DNA from: Nocardia lijiangensis NBRC 108240
GTDB lineage: Bacteria; Actinomycetota; Actinomycetes; Mycobacteriales; Mycobacteriaceae
Length of the DNA: 61,075 nucleotides
NCBI RefSeq assembly: GCF_001613045.1
Contig: NZ_BDBP01000064.1
Location: 1-61,075 of the forward strand
Reading direction: 5' to 3'
Made by a program: the position numbers and the translations under genes. Shown here one piece after another: positions 7,330 to 16,292 of this stretch (position 1 is the first letter of the stretch; every line of letters begins with the position of its first letter). The notes beneath the pieces were generated by a model that made no database searches, had not been told where the DNA came from, and saw only the letters and a list, made by a program, of their open reading frames with translations.

Positions 7330-9086
7330 TTCAGCTCCCCTCTGGTCAATGCCGTTCGTAGTTTCTTCACTCCCGCCGGCCCGTAGAGAGACCAGACGGA
7401 GTCCTGCAAGTCACTCTCCAGGCCGTCGAGGGCGGGATGGAGATGGAAACGGTGAGCCCGCAGCAACGACCAGCCCTGGGCGAGCATGGGGACGAAGGGA
7501 ACGATGTCTCGGGCGGGGTCCGCGGATCCGTCCAGCAGATGTCGGCTCAGCAACTCGATGTCGAACAGCCGGACGCCGAGGTCACCGGCCAGAAACGAGG
7601 ACATCTCGCGGATGTGGTCGATGTCTTGGAGGTCGTAGTACGCGTACGCGGCGTACAGTGCCAGCGCGGGATCGATTCCCTTGCCCAGCTGCATGCGCCG
7701 GGCCACGGTGGGGGCGTCGGCGGGAGCGAGCTGAAAACGACCCTGCTGCGACGACGCGGCGGCCACCGCCCGCAGCGAGCGAAGTTCTGCGATCCGATCC
7801 TGGTAGAACTCCCATCGCCAGGAATTCGCCGACGGCTCGTACCCGATGTCGACGAGCTCGCCGTTCTCGATGGTCAGCGCGGCGATGAAACCGGCGATCG
7901 CGGGTACGACCGTGCCGCAACCGTCCTCGAATTGCACCAGCACGCTGTTGCCGCCGCGCCACCCTCCTTCCACTCGAACCAAGTCGCCCTCCGCTCCGAG
8001 GTGCAGGTGAGTGCGCGGCGCGACAACGTCGCGGATCCGCGCTCCCCGGATCTTGATGCCGCACTCCGTCTCCAAATGGTCCGGACCGAACTGCGGGGCA
8101 ACGGCGTCGAGCGTGGCCGCGAAGCGGGTGTCGACGGCGGGTGATCGCACAGAACGCTCGACGGTGTCCGCCCAGTCGGCGGCCGAATTCTCGAGCGCGG
8201 CATGCGTCAGGTCGACCACCGTCTCGCGGAATGTCGGCGTGGCCGGTCCTCGGCCTATCGCACTGCCCCAATCTCTCCGGGACAGCGCCGGGATGTCTTC
8301 GATCCGGGACAGCCACGCGTCCTCGGAGGTGATGATGGCGTCGGGATTCTGGTTGACCCGCCGCTCGAGCCGAAGCGCCTCGACCCGCCGCGGTATTTCC
8401 ACTTCGAGATAGCGCTTGAGAGTCCGCATCTTGAGATAGCGCGCGGTGTCACCCGCCACGCCCAGGCGCTCGAGGAGCGCGGCGCGCGATCCGTTCAACG
8501 CGTCGAGGAGTGCCCGCGTGTACACGGCGGTGTAGTTGAGGGCCGCGTCTTTCGGATCCCGCAGCTCCGCCGCCGTGCTGCCCCGTAGACAGGCGAAGAA
8601 CTGGTCGACCGGATTGGACCGCATCGCCGCACCGTCGTTCGGAAAGATGTCGACGCCGCGGACGGATTGCGCCTGGATCCCCTCGGGCGCGACTCGGCAC
8701 GCGTCGGAGATGACGACCACGTGCGGGATGCCGCTGAAGCGCGCGAGTTCGACGCTGGAGGACATGTCGACGGCCGCATTCGCGTTGCGCGGCGCGTCGG
8801 TGAGCAGCCAGTGTTCGTTGCGATTGATGTTCACGCCGTGACCCGCGTAGTACAGGATCAGCTGATCCACGCCAGGCCCGTCGATGATCTTTGTGATCGC
8901 GTCGAAGATCCGATCCGGTGTCACCCTCTGGTTGTTACCGTCGGTGATGAGTTCCGCGGTCACACCGTCTTTCATGCCCTGACCGAGCGCCCAGCGGTAC
9001 ATGCTCTCGGCGCCCGATGCCGCGTCGAAGAGCTCTTGGAGATTCCCTGTTCGGTCCACACCGATGAACACGCCGGCACGAATCAT
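7326..9086 (-). CDS. Caspase-family protease (peptidase C14-like) with large C-terminal region
   Basis: 586 residues. The first ~200 residues are a caspase/metacaspase fold: beta-strand GVFIGVD at the start, LILYYAGHGVN with catalytic His83, and HVVVISDACR with catalytic Cys130, at the usual spacing. Residues about 200-300 are helical. The remaining ~280 residues contain a beta-rich middle (HLHLGAEGDLVRVEGGW) and a helical end (LALYAAYAYYDLQDIDHIREM, later PMLAQGWSLLRAHRF) of a kind I associate with other bacterial caspase-like proteins but cannot name; it may sense or bind a partner. The start is the ATG at 9086 with GGAG 9 bases upstream; the open frame continues to 10631 but that part is antisense to another gene. 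It is translationally coupled to the hydrolase downstream. Confidence 0.8.
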   Translation of the reverse strand: MIRAGVFIGVDRTGNLQELFDAASGAESMYRWALGQGMKDGVTAELITDGNNQRVTPDRIFDAITKIIDGPGVDQLILYYAGHGVNINRNEHWLLTDAPRNANAAVDMSSSVELARFSGIPHVVVISDACRVAPEGIQAQSVRGVDIFPNDGAAMRSNPVDQFFACLRGSTAAELRDPKDAALNYTAVYTRALLDALNGSRAALLERLGVAGDTARYLKMRTLKRYLEVEIPRRVEALRLERRVNQNPDAIITSEDAWLSRIEDIPALSRRDWGSAIGRGPATPTFRETVVDLTHAALENSAADWADTVERSVRSPAVDTRFAATLDAVAPQFGPDHLETECGIKIRGARIRDVVAPRTHLHLGAEGDLVRVEGGWRGGNSVLVQFEDGCGTVVPAIAGFIAALTIENGELVDIGYEPSANSWRWEFYQDRIAELRSLRAVAAASSQQGRFQLAPADAPTVARRMQLGKGIDPALALYAAYAYYDLQDIDHIREMSSFLAGDLGVRLFDIELLSRHLLDGSADPARDIVPFVPMLAQGWSLLRAHRFHLHPALDGLESDLQDSVWSLYGPAGVKKLRTALTRGELK

Positions 9087-9109
9087 GAGGCAATGCTCCA
9101 CTCGGTCGC

Positions 9110-9164
9110 AGTGGCATTCGGATGGATCGCGCTCCGCACAAGCGTAACGCCGCCGAATGTCACT
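9110..9164. promoter_or_regulatory. 12-bp inverted repeat upstream of the caspase-hydrolase operon
   Basis: AGTGGCATTCGG (9110-9121) and CCGAATGTCACT (9153-9164) pair at 11 of 12 positions around a 31-base spacer, 24-78 bases before the caspase start codon. It could be a looped operator or a hairpin in the leader. No sequence match to a known regulator is evident. Confidence 0.4.
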
Positions 9165-9329
9165 CGAGCAAATTTTGAGCACCAGGCCAGGCCGAGGGAT
9201 CGTGCCCGCCCACCGCACGGCTCGGCGCGGTATTTCCGACCGAACCGCAGCGCGCGGACCGGTTCGCGAGATAGGAACGTGTTCGAGGGTGGGGCGACGC
9301 CCCGCCGTAGCGCACCTTCGGAGGCACCC

Positions 9330-9773
9330 ATGCTGTCGTTGCAGGAGATTTCGGATCGGCTCGAGATCGAGGATCTGATGGTCCGGTACTCGCACGCGGT
9401 CGACACCCGGCAGTGGAACCTGCTCGACGAGATCTTCACCGCCGACGCCCACATCGATTACACCGCGATGGGTGGACCGGCGGGTGATCTGGCCTCCACC
9501 AAGGAGTTCCTTGCCGGCGTTCTCCCGAACTTCCCCGCCTTCCAGCACCTGGTCAGCAACTCCTCCATCTCGGTGGAGGGCGACACCGCGACCGCACGCA
9601 CCATGTGCCACAACCCGATGCTCGTCGCGGGCGAGGACGGCGCGCAGACGCTGATGCTGTGCGGGCTGTGGTATCTCGACACCTTCGCCCGCGTCGAGGG
9701 CCAGTGGCGCATTCGGCGACGCGTCGAGGAGAAGAGCTACATGTTCCTCGCGGGCCAGGCGAACGGCCTCTGA
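9330..9773 (+). CDS. SnoaL-like / NTF2-fold protein
   Basis: 147-residue protein of the SnoaL_4-type group (nuclear transport factor 2 fold). The opening EISDRLEIEDLMVRYSHAVDTRQWNLLDEIF and the pattern HLVSNSSISVEGDTATARTMCHNPM, ending WRIRRRVEEKSYM, are typical of small cone-shaped enzymes or binding proteins that isomerise, hydroxylate or dehydrate small aromatic or steroid-like molecules. ATG 9330 has TCGGAGG 5 bases upstream. It is transcribed away from the caspase operon and converges on the Mut7-C gene with a 2-base gap. The substrate is unknown. Confidence 0.8.
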   Translation: MLSLQEISDRLEIEDLMVRYSHAVDTRQWNLLDEIFTADAHIDYTAMGGPAGDLASTKEFLAGVLPNFPAFQHLVSNSSISVEGDTATARTMCHNPMLVAGEDGAQTLMLCGLWYLDTFARVEGQWRIRRRVEEKSYMFLAGQANGL

Positions 9774-9775
9774 TT

Positions 9776-10540
9776 TCAGCGCGCCGGTCCGGAGGCGGTC
9801 GCGGCGCGGATGCGGGCGACCAGGTCGTCGAGCCGCCGCTGATGCGAGCCCGCCCAGTAGATGCGGTCGCACTCCGTGCATCGGCGGAAGGTGTCGTAGT
9901 AGCGGCGGGTCAGCGGCGGGAGCCGATCGATGATGTCGTTCTTGGCCACATCGGTGATGACGCCGCCGCAGCGCAGGCAGCGACTGAACGGCGCGAGCCG
10001 ATCGATCAGGTCGAGGCGGCGGATCACCTCGACGATCTGCTCGAACGGACGATCCGCGTGCACGAACACGCCGTGCGTCACGGTGCGGCGTTCGAGCAGT
10101 CCGCGGTCGCGGGTCAGCAGGATGCGGTGCTCGGCGGCCGCGATCTCGGCCAGCACGGCGTCCTCGGCATCCCACTCGCAGCGCACGTCCAGCCCGAGTA
10201 GCCGCAGCATCCGCGCGAGCCCGCCCAGATTGACGTCCACGACGAAACGCGGATCGCGCAGCGGGCGGGCGCGCACCCGGGTCAGCGGCCCGACGTCCAG
10301 CGTCTCGAACATCGGGTACGCGGCGAGCCGATCGCCGGCGTGCGGGTGGTGACCGAAGTCGACGGATGCGCCGTTCACCAGCAGCAGATCGACTTCGGTG
10401 TGCGGGATGCCCGCGGCCTCCACGATGTCTTTCACGGTCTGGTGCGGTCGCATCGGCCGCCGCTGCGCCGTGAACCGGACGTCCGGGGGCAGGAAGTCGT
10501 TCAGCTCGGCATACACGCGCAGTTCGACACCGGCGGTCAT
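9776..10540 (-). CDS. Mut7-C RNase domain protein with N-terminal ubiquitin-like domain
   Basis: 254 residues. Residues about 1-85 are a ThiS/MoaD-like beta-grasp (Mut7-C ubiquitin) domain (VELRVYAELNDFLPPDVR; LLVNGASVDF). Residues about 95-245 are the Mut7-C PIN-like RNase domain: FVVDVNLGGLARMLRLLGLD with the first acidic residue, ILLTRDRGLL with a second, and two CxxC pairs (CLRCGG; CTECDRIYW) that form a zinc knuckle. Predicted cytoplasmic metal-dependent RNase; the target RNA is unknown. The family is widespread in actinobacteria as a single gene, so no operon partner is implied. Confidence 0.85.
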   Translation of the reverse strand: MTAGVELRVYAELNDFLPPDVRFTAQRRPMRPHQTVKDIVEAAGIPHTEVDLLLVNGASVDFGHHPHAGDRLAAYPMFETLDVGPLTRVRARPLRDPRFVVDVNLGGLARMLRLLGLDVRCEWDAEDAVLAEIAAAEHRILLTRDRGLLERRTVTHGVFVHADRPFEQIVEVIRRLDLIDRLAPFSRCLRCGGVITDVAKNDIIDRLPPLTRRYYDTFRRCTECDRIYWAGSHQRRLDDLVARIRAATASGPAR

Positions 10541-10599
10541 ACGACCATTGTCGTCCAGGGCCCGGAGCGATCGGCCGATCGGTGATCGACAATGGTGGT

Positions 10600-11694
10600 A
10601 TGGCGACGGTGCTGCTAGGCGGCGACGTCATGCTGGGCCGCGGGGTGGATCAGATCCTGCCGCATCCCGGCGATCCGGCGCTGCACGAACGATATGTCGA
10701 CGACGCGCGGACGTATGTGGAGTTGGCCGAGGACGCCAACGGCGCGTTCGCCCGCCCCGTGGATTTCCGCGCGCCGTGGGGTGCTGCCCTCCCGTTCCTC
10801 GCCCGGGCCGATGTGCGGCTGATCAACCTGGAAACCGCGATCACCGCCGACGGTGTGTTCGCCCCCGCCAAGGGCATCCACTATCGGATGCACCCGGACA
10901 ACGTGCCGGTGTTGACCGTCATCGCGCCGGTCGTCTGCGCGCTGGCCAACAATCACGTGCTGGATTTCGGCGTGCACGGGCTGACCGACACGGTCGACAC
11001 CCTCGACGCCGCGGGCATCCAGCACGCGGGAGCGGGCGCGGATCTCGACGGCGCGAGGGCGCCCGCGAGAGCGGAACTCGACAACGGCCGACGGGTGGTG
11101 ATCGTCTCGGTCGCCGCGGGATCGAGTGGGGTACCGGAGTATTGGGCGGCGCGTCGCGACCGGCCGGGACTGTGGCGAATCGGTGAGGATCCGAGCATCG
11201 CCGCGGCCGACGAGGTGGCGGAGTCGGTGTCGGCGGCCACCCGCGAGCGGGATATCGCGATCGTCTCCATCCACTGGGGACCCAATTGGGGCTACCGCGT
11301 GACGCCGAGTGAACGACGCTTCGCACATCGGTTGATCGAAGCCGGAGTCGATGTGGTGCACGGGCATTCCGCACACCATCCGCGGCCGATCGAGATCTAC
11401 CGCGGCAAACCGATCCTGTACGGGTGCGGCGATGTCGTGGACGACTACGAAGGCATCCACGGCTATGAGCGATACCGCACGAATCTTCGTCTGCTGTTCC
11501 TCGTCTCGGTGGACTCCGAGGTCGAACTGCGCATGATTCCACTGCGGATGCGGCAGATGCGCCTCGAACGGGCCGGAAACGACGAATCCCGTTGGCTGTG
11601 CGAAACGATCGCGCACATCAGCCGCGGATTCGACACCCGCGTCGCCGCGCGGCCCGACGAGCTGCCGGTGGTGTACCGGTTCGCTGCTCGCTGA
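10600..11694 (+). CDS. CapA-family metallophosphatase-like protein (PgsA/CapA fold)
   Basis: 364 residues of the bacterial capsule synthesis protein CapA family (calcineurin-like fold). Metal-site motifs appear in order: GGDVMLGRG near the start, INLETAIT, NNHVLDFG, HWGPNWGY and the C-terminal HGHSAHHPRPIEIY / GCGDVVDDY. Members act in poly-gamma-glutamate synthesis in Bacillus, but in actinobacteria the function of stand-alone copies is unclear. There is no signal peptide. I chose ATG 10600 (GGTGG upstream); an in-frame ATG at 10582 would add six residues. It diverges from the Mut7-C gene. Confidence 0.85.
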   Translation: MATVLLGGDVMLGRGVDQILPHPGDPALHERYVDDARTYVELAEDANGAFARPVDFRAPWGAALPFLARADVRLINLETAITADGVFAPAKGIHYRMHPDNVPVLTVIAPVVCALANNHVLDFGVHGLTDTVDTLDAAGIQHAGAGADLDGARAPARAELDNGRRVVIVSVAAGSSGVPEYWAARRDRPGLWRIGEDPSIAAADEVAESVSAATRERDIAIVSIHWGPNWGYRVTPSERRFAHRLIEAGVDVVHGHSAHHPRPIEIYRGKPILYGCGDVVDDYEGIHGYERYRTNLRLLFLVSVDSEVELRMIPLRMRQMRLERAGNDESRWLCETIAHISRGFDTRVAARPDELPVVYRFAAR

Positions 11695-11728
11695 GGGTCG
11701 ATGGCGCGAATGACTTCGGGGACAGCGT

Positions 11729-14635
11729 TTATCGACCGGGAATGCCGAGTTCGTTCAGCTGCTGTTGCAGTCGTTCGAGGGCCTCGCGCATCGCCTCGAT
11801 CTGCGCGTTCAGTTCGGCGAGTTTCGCCGGATCCACCGGCGGCGGGGATTGCGGTGGTGGCGCCGCTGCTGCTGGTGGCGGCTGCTGCTGACTTGGTGGC
11901 GGCGGGGCGCCTGGTCCGCCGCCGGGCGGGGTGGCGAGCCGACCGGTCTCGGCGCCGAACACTTGGGCGAGCGCCTCGGCGATGGTCGGCGCGTAGCCGA
12001 CGAGGACGCCGCCGGTGCCTGGTTCGCGGTAACTGACAAGCATCCGTGCCAGCTGCGGGAACGTCGATCCGTCCGGCGTCGTCGAGATCCGCTCGGTGAA
12101 CAGCGGTTCGACGTAGAGCACACCGCCGTCGGCGATCGGCAGCGTCAGCAGGTTGCCGTACTGGATGCGGTTCGAACGCTCCAGCAATGTTCGCTCGGAC
12201 GCCACCCTGGTGTCGGAGATCATCGAGTTCTGGATCTGCTGCGGACCCTGGGTGAGAGTGTCGGTGGGCAGCTGCAAGACGGTGATCTTGCCGTAGCTCT
12301 CCGGGTCGGAATGGGCGGAGACATAGGCGGACAGGAATTCCCTGTTGAACCCGACCATCGCGGTGGCGAGCCGGAAGGTCGGCTGGGCGGTGTCCGAATC
12401 GCCGACGAGGACGTAGAACGGGGGCTGGTGCGGGTTCGTCTCGACGGTCGGGTCACTGGGCACCGACCAGAAAGCGTTGGTGGTGAAGAACTCTCGTGGT
12501 TCGTCCACGTGGTATTTCGCGAGCATCTCGCGTTGGATCTTGAATTGGTCCTCGGGATAACGGAAGTGGGCCCGCAGCTCCTCGGTGATCGATGATTCGG
12601 GTTCGACCGTGCCGGGAAACACCTTCATCCATGCGGCGAGGACCGGGTCGTGCTGGTCGACTTGGTACAGGGTGACCGTGCCGTCGTAGGCGTCGACGGT
12701 GGCCTTGATCGAGTTCCGTATGTAGGAGATCTCCCGGTCCGATCCTGTGCCGGTGTCCTCGCCCGGCTCGAGGGCTTCGAGGGAGGTGTGCTTGGCGTAG
12801 GGGTAGCCGTCGATCGTGGTGTACGCGTCGACGATCCAGACGATCCGGCCCTTCACGACGGCGGGATAGGGGTTGTGGTCGGTCGTCAGCCACGGCGCGA
12901 CGAGTTCCACGCGATGGCGCGGATCGCGGTTGAAGATGATCTTCGATCCGGGCCCGATCGCCTTGGAGAAGATGATGTTTCGTTCGGCGTAGGAGATGGC
13001 GAAGGCCATGCGGTTGAACCAGTTCCCGATCGGCACCCCGCCGGATCCGGTGTAGGTGTACTTGGTCGCGTCGGTGTCGTACTCGCGGGGTTCGGTGCCG
13101 CCGCCGACGATGGCGTAGTCCGGGTGGGCCTGGGCGATCACTTCGCCGAAGTAGATACGCGGTTGATCCACCGGTATCACCTGGTGCCCGGAGGATTGGG
13201 AGGCGATGTCGCTCACGGAGTAGATCGGGTATCCGCTGTTGCTGCTCGCGGCGTCGCCCGCCGCCTCGCGGACCGCGGCGTTGACGCGGTTGGCAGGCGC
13301 CGCGACGAACCCGTTTCCGTGGGTGTAGACGGTGTGGCGATTGACCCAGTGCCGCTGATTGCCGCTCAGCGCGGTCGGAGTCAGCTCGCGGGCCGCGACC
13401 ACGTAGTCGCGCAGCTGTCCCTCGATGCGGTACCGATCCAGGTCCAGATGCGCGGGGAAGCTGTAGAAGTTCTTGAGCTGTTGCTGCTGGGTGAAGGTAC
13501 GCGAGAGCACGTTCGGGTCGAGCAGGCGTGCATTGGCGATCGTGGTCACGTCCGCGGGTACTTCGGGCGGCGGCTTCGTACCGACCCCGGGATAGTCCCG
13601 GTATTCGACACGATCGCTGCCGATTCCGTACGCCTGCCGCGTCGCGGCGATGTTGCGCTCGATGTACGTGCGCTCCATGTCGGCGGCGTTCGGGCGCACC
13701 GAGAGTTGCTCGACGGCCAACGGCCAGACCGCGCCCACCAGGATCGACGACAGCAGCAGCAGTGCGGCGGCCATCGCCGGGATGCGCAGATCCCGGACCA
13801 CCACGGCGGCGAAAACCGCCGCGGCGCAGATGACGGCGATCGCGAACAGGATGAGCCGGGCGGGCAGCACCGCGTTGATGTCGGTGTAGCCGGGGCCCGC
13901 GAAGGTGGGTTCCTTGCTGCGGGTCGAGAGCAACGAGTAGCGGTCCAGCCAGTAGGCGGCCGCCTTCAACATGACGAATGCGCCTGCGAGCACCGCGAGT
14001 TGGACGCGGGCGGCGTGGGTCAGCCCCGGCGACTTTCCCGAGAACCGCAAGCCACCGAACAGGTAGTGCGCCGCGAGGCAGGCCAGGAACGCGAGGACGG
14101 TGGCGACGAACAACCAGTTCAGCAGGAGCCGGTAGAAGGGCAGATCGAAGACGTAAAACCCTACGTCGTGGCCGAATTGGGGATCCGAGACACCGAACGA
14201 TCCACCGTGCACGAACAGCTGAACCGTTGTCCAGCCCGATCGCCCGATGAGACCGCACAGCATGCCCATCGCGGCGGCGATGCCCACGCCGAACAGCAGC
14301 GGGCGCCGCATCACCACGGTGCGATAAGGACGGAGGGCGTCTTCCTCCTCGGAGGCCGGTACGACGAGGGGGCGGAACCGGAAAGCCAGCCACATGGCCG
14401 CGAAAAGAGCGCCGCCGATGAGCAGTGCGACCACGACGAACAGCGACAGCCGAGTGAGCAGCGCGGTGAGCCAGACGCCACGGAACCCGACCTCGCCGAA
14501 CCACAGCCAGTTGACGTAGACGCCGACCAAGCGAGGCAGGATCAGCAACGTCGCGACGAACAGCACGGCGGTGATCACCAGCACTCGAATGCCGCGCGGC
14601 AACCGCCGAAGACCGAGCCCGTCGCGTGCGCTCAT
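11729..14635 (-). CDS. UPF0182 family integral membrane protein
   Basis: 968 residues. The N-terminal third has about seven hydrophobic spans (for example LVITAVLFVATLLILP, LSLFVVVALLIGGALFAAMW, LFGVGIAAAMGMLCGLIG). The long extracytoplasmic part holds conserved blocks of UPF0182 (YTDINAVLPARLI, ERNIAATRQAYG, YTHGNGFVAAPANRVN, PRIYFGEV, SYAERNIIFSKAI, DHNPYPAVVKGRIVWIVDAYTT). The C-terminus is a Pro/Gln/Ala-rich linker followed by a short coiled coil (LAELNAQIEAMREALERLQQQL). The family, including Mycobacterium tuberculosis Rv3193c, has no proven function. ATG 14635 has GGGAG just upstream. Confidence 0.92.
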   Translation of the reverse strand: MSARDGLGLRRLPRGIRVLVITAVLFVATLLILPRLVGVYVNWLWFGEVGFRGVWLTALLTRLSLFVVVALLIGGALFAAMWLAFRFRPLVVPASEEEDALRPYRTVVMRRPLLFGVGIAAAMGMLCGLIGRSGWTTVQLFVHGGSFGVSDPQFGHDVGFYVFDLPFYRLLLNWLFVATVLAFLACLAAHYLFGGLRFSGKSPGLTHAARVQLAVLAGAFVMLKAAAYWLDRYSLLSTRSKEPTFAGPGYTDINAVLPARLILFAIAVICAAAVFAAVVVRDLRIPAMAAALLLLSSILVGAVWPLAVEQLSVRPNAADMERTYIERNIAATRQAYGIGSDRVEYRDYPGVGTKPPPEVPADVTTIANARLLDPNVLSRTFTQQQQLKNFYSFPAHLDLDRYRIEGQLRDYVVAARELTPTALSGNQRHWVNRHTVYTHGNGFVAAPANRVNAAVREAAGDAASSNSGYPIYSVSDIASQSSGHQVIPVDQPRIYFGEVIAQAHPDYAIVGGGTEPREYDTDATKYTYTGSGGVPIGNWFNRMAFAISYAERNIIFSKAIGPGSKIIFNRDPRHRVELVAPWLTTDHNPYPAVVKGRIVWIVDAYTTIDGYPYAKHTSLEALEPGEDTGTGSDREISYIRNSIKATVDAYDGTVTLYQVDQHDPVLAAWMKVFPGTVEPESSITEELRAHFRYPEDQFKIQREMLAKYHVDEPREFFTTNAFWSVPSDPTVETNPHQPPFYVLVGDSDTAQPTFRLATAMVGFNREFLSAYVSAHSDPESYGKITVLQLPTDTLTQGPQQIQNSMISDTRVASERTLLERSNRIQYGNLLTLPIADGGVLYVEPLFTERISTTPDGSTFPQLARMLVSYREPGTGGVLVGYAPTIAEALAQVFGAETGRLATPPGGGPGAPPPPSQQQPPPAAAAPPPQSPPPVDPAKLAELNAQIEAMREALERLQQQLNELGIPGR

Positions 14636-14774
14636 CTCCCACTCTCCCGTGGCTGCGCAGACCGAACGAGTGCACGGCCGACGCGTGACCGACTGGTCCG
14701 ATTCTACCGGGGTCAGCGTGCGAAATAGCAGGAGCTCGAGGCATAGCCTCAGGTCAGCGCGGTACCCTACCCAC

Positions 14775-15935
14775 ATGGACGTGGACTCGTCTACGGTCGG
14801 AGTCGAGGAGGAATTCCTCCTCGCTGATCCACGCACTGGGGCGCCCACCGCCAAGAACGACGCGGTCGCTCGCACCGCCGAGGACCTCGGGCTCGATCTA
14901 CAGCTGGAGCTGACGCGTTGTCAGATCGAGACGAACACCGGCATCCACACCCGCACCGGCGACCTCGCCCAACAGTTACGCGATCTGCGCCGCGGCGTGG
15001 CTTTCTGCGCCGAGATGAACGACGCCCGCCTGCTCGCCGTGGCGATCCCGCCGACGGTCCCGCTCCACTACCCCGTCACCGACACCCCGCGTTACCGCCG
15101 CATCGCCGACGGTTTCGGCATGCTCGCCCACGAGCAGGGCCTGTGCGGTTGCCACGTGCACGTGGCGGTGCCCGATCGCGAGACCGCGGTGCAGGTGAGC
15201 AACTACTTGCGGCCGTGGCTGCCGCTGTTTCTCGCGCTGACCGCCAATTCGGCGATCTACCGCGGCGTGGAGACCGGGTACAAGAGCTGGCGCAACATTC
15301 TCTGGCGACGCTGGCCGAGCGCGGGACCGCCGCCGTACTTCCGGTGCGCGGACGACTACGACGACCTGGTCGAGATGATGATGTCCAGCGGCATCATGCT
15401 CGACGAGCGGATGGTCTATTGGGACGTGCGCCGGTCGATCACCTATCCGACCGTGGAGATCCGGGTCAGCGATGTGCCCGCGACGGTGGACGAGACGACG
15501 CTGCTGGCCACGTTGGTGCGGGCGACGGTGATCATGGCGCGCGAGTCGCTGGACGAGGGCAGGGTAGCTCCGCCCATCGCGGCGGAGATGCTGCGCGCGG
15601 CCTATTGGAAGGCGGCGAGAAGCGGCATCGACGGCGACGCGGTAGCGCCGATGGACGGGCGCGTGCTGCCTGCCCGCGAGCTGCTGGCAGAACTGGTGGA
15701 ACACGTCGAGCCCGCCCTGAAGGAAACCGGTGATCGCGAGTTCGTCGCCGACACCATCGCCGCGGTGCTCGAGCGCGGCAACGGCGCGATGCGTCAGCTG
15801 CGCGCCTTCCGCGCAGGCGGTGACATCGCCGCGGTGGTCGCCGAACTGTCCGAGGCCACCCTGGAGGGCTGTGCGCTGCCCGAGGAGCCGCCGCTCGGTT
15901 TCGGCGAGGCGGGCGCGGGTAGCCCGCTCAGGTAG
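14775..15935 (+). CDS. YbdK-type carboxylate-amine ligase (glutamate-cysteine ligase 2 family)
   Basis: 386 residues of the GCS2 family. The start STVGVEEEFLLADPRTG is the ATP/metal-binding signature, followed by the LELTRCQIETNTG strand, CGCHVHVAVPD and the YWDVRRSITYPTVEIRVSDVPAT block. Members ligate an amine to a carboxylate using ATP and show weak glutamate-cysteine ligase activity in vitro; the true substrate in actinobacteria is not established. A single copy beside UPF0182 (divergent, 139-bp intergenic) is not an operon with glutathione or mycothiol genes, so the symbol gshA would be misleading. Confidence 0.88.
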   Translation: MDVDSSTVGVEEEFLLADPRTGAPTAKNDAVARTAEDLGLDLQLELTRCQIETNTGIHTRTGDLAQQLRDLRRGVAFCAEMNDARLLAVAIPPTVPLHYPVTDTPRYRRIADGFGMLAHEQGLCGCHVHVAVPDRETAVQVSNYLRPWLPLFLALTANSAIYRGVETGYKSWRNILWRRWPSAGPPPYFRCADDYDDLVEMMMSSGIMLDERMVYWDVRRSITYPTVEIRVSDVPATVDETTLLATLVRATVIMARESLDEGRVAPPIAAEMLRAAYWKAARSGIDGDAVAPMDGRVLPARELLAELVEHVEPALKETGDREFVADTIAAVLERGNGAMRQLRAFRAGGDIAAVVAELSEATLEGCALPEEPPLGFGEAGAGSPLR

Positions 15936-15963
15936 TTGCCGATGGTCGGCGGAGGAGCCGCTG

Positions 15964-16237
15964 ATGGCTGCCGGAAAAGCGCAGGGCGCCGAGGAATTCG
16001 TCCCCGAGGGCGCAGATTTGGATACGCTGCGCGCCGCCTCGTGCGGCTGCCACGGTTGCCTGCTGTACCGCGACGCGACGCAGACCGTATTCGGCGAAGG
16101 TCCCGCGGGCGACTACCGGGTGGTCGCCACGGTGCATCCGTCGGCGGTGTTGCGGACACGCACCCGATCGCGCGAAGGCCTACGCGGGGCTCGTCGCGGA
16201 TCTGCGAATTGCGCGTGCCGCAATGGGCGCGGGCTGA
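15964..16237 (+). pseudogene. Remnant of udgX-type uracil-DNA glycosylase (internal deletion plus frameshift)
   Basis: The first ~50 codons (EEFVPEGADLDTLRAAS, CHGCLLYRDATQTVFGEG) match the N-terminus of UdgX, the uracil-DNA glycosylase family known from Mycobacterium smegmatis. They continue directly into the C-terminal motif DYRVVATVHPSAVLR, so roughly 130 codons carrying the GEQPG motif and the KRRIH loop are gone. A frameshift near 16160-16175 follows; the original end (AYAGLVADLRIARAAMGAG, stop TGA 16235-16237) is intact in another frame. It cannot make an active enzyme. It sits 28 bp after the YbdK-type gene. Confidence 0.8.
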
Positions 16238-16292
16238 GCGCGGGTCGTCGACATCTTGCCTGCCGCCGACCCGCGCCGGAACGCCGTCCGCG

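Noticed and set aside
9087..10631. Upstream continuation of the caspase reading frame to 10631 (giving a 1,101-residue protein)
   Set aside because: The extra 500 residues are Arg/Pro/Ala-rich and antisense to the SnoaL gene or out-of-frame in the Mut7-C gene; ATG 9086 starts the caspase fold exactly.
12453..14744. Long open frames in other phases inside the UPF0182 gene
   Set aside because: Arg/Gly/His-rich compositions typical of shadow frames in high-GC genes; no motif or ribosome-binding site.
14775..15935. EgtA / gshA assignment for the GCS2-family ligase
   Set aside because: No ergothioneine or glutathione genes are adjacent and the sequence belongs to the YbdK-type subgroup.
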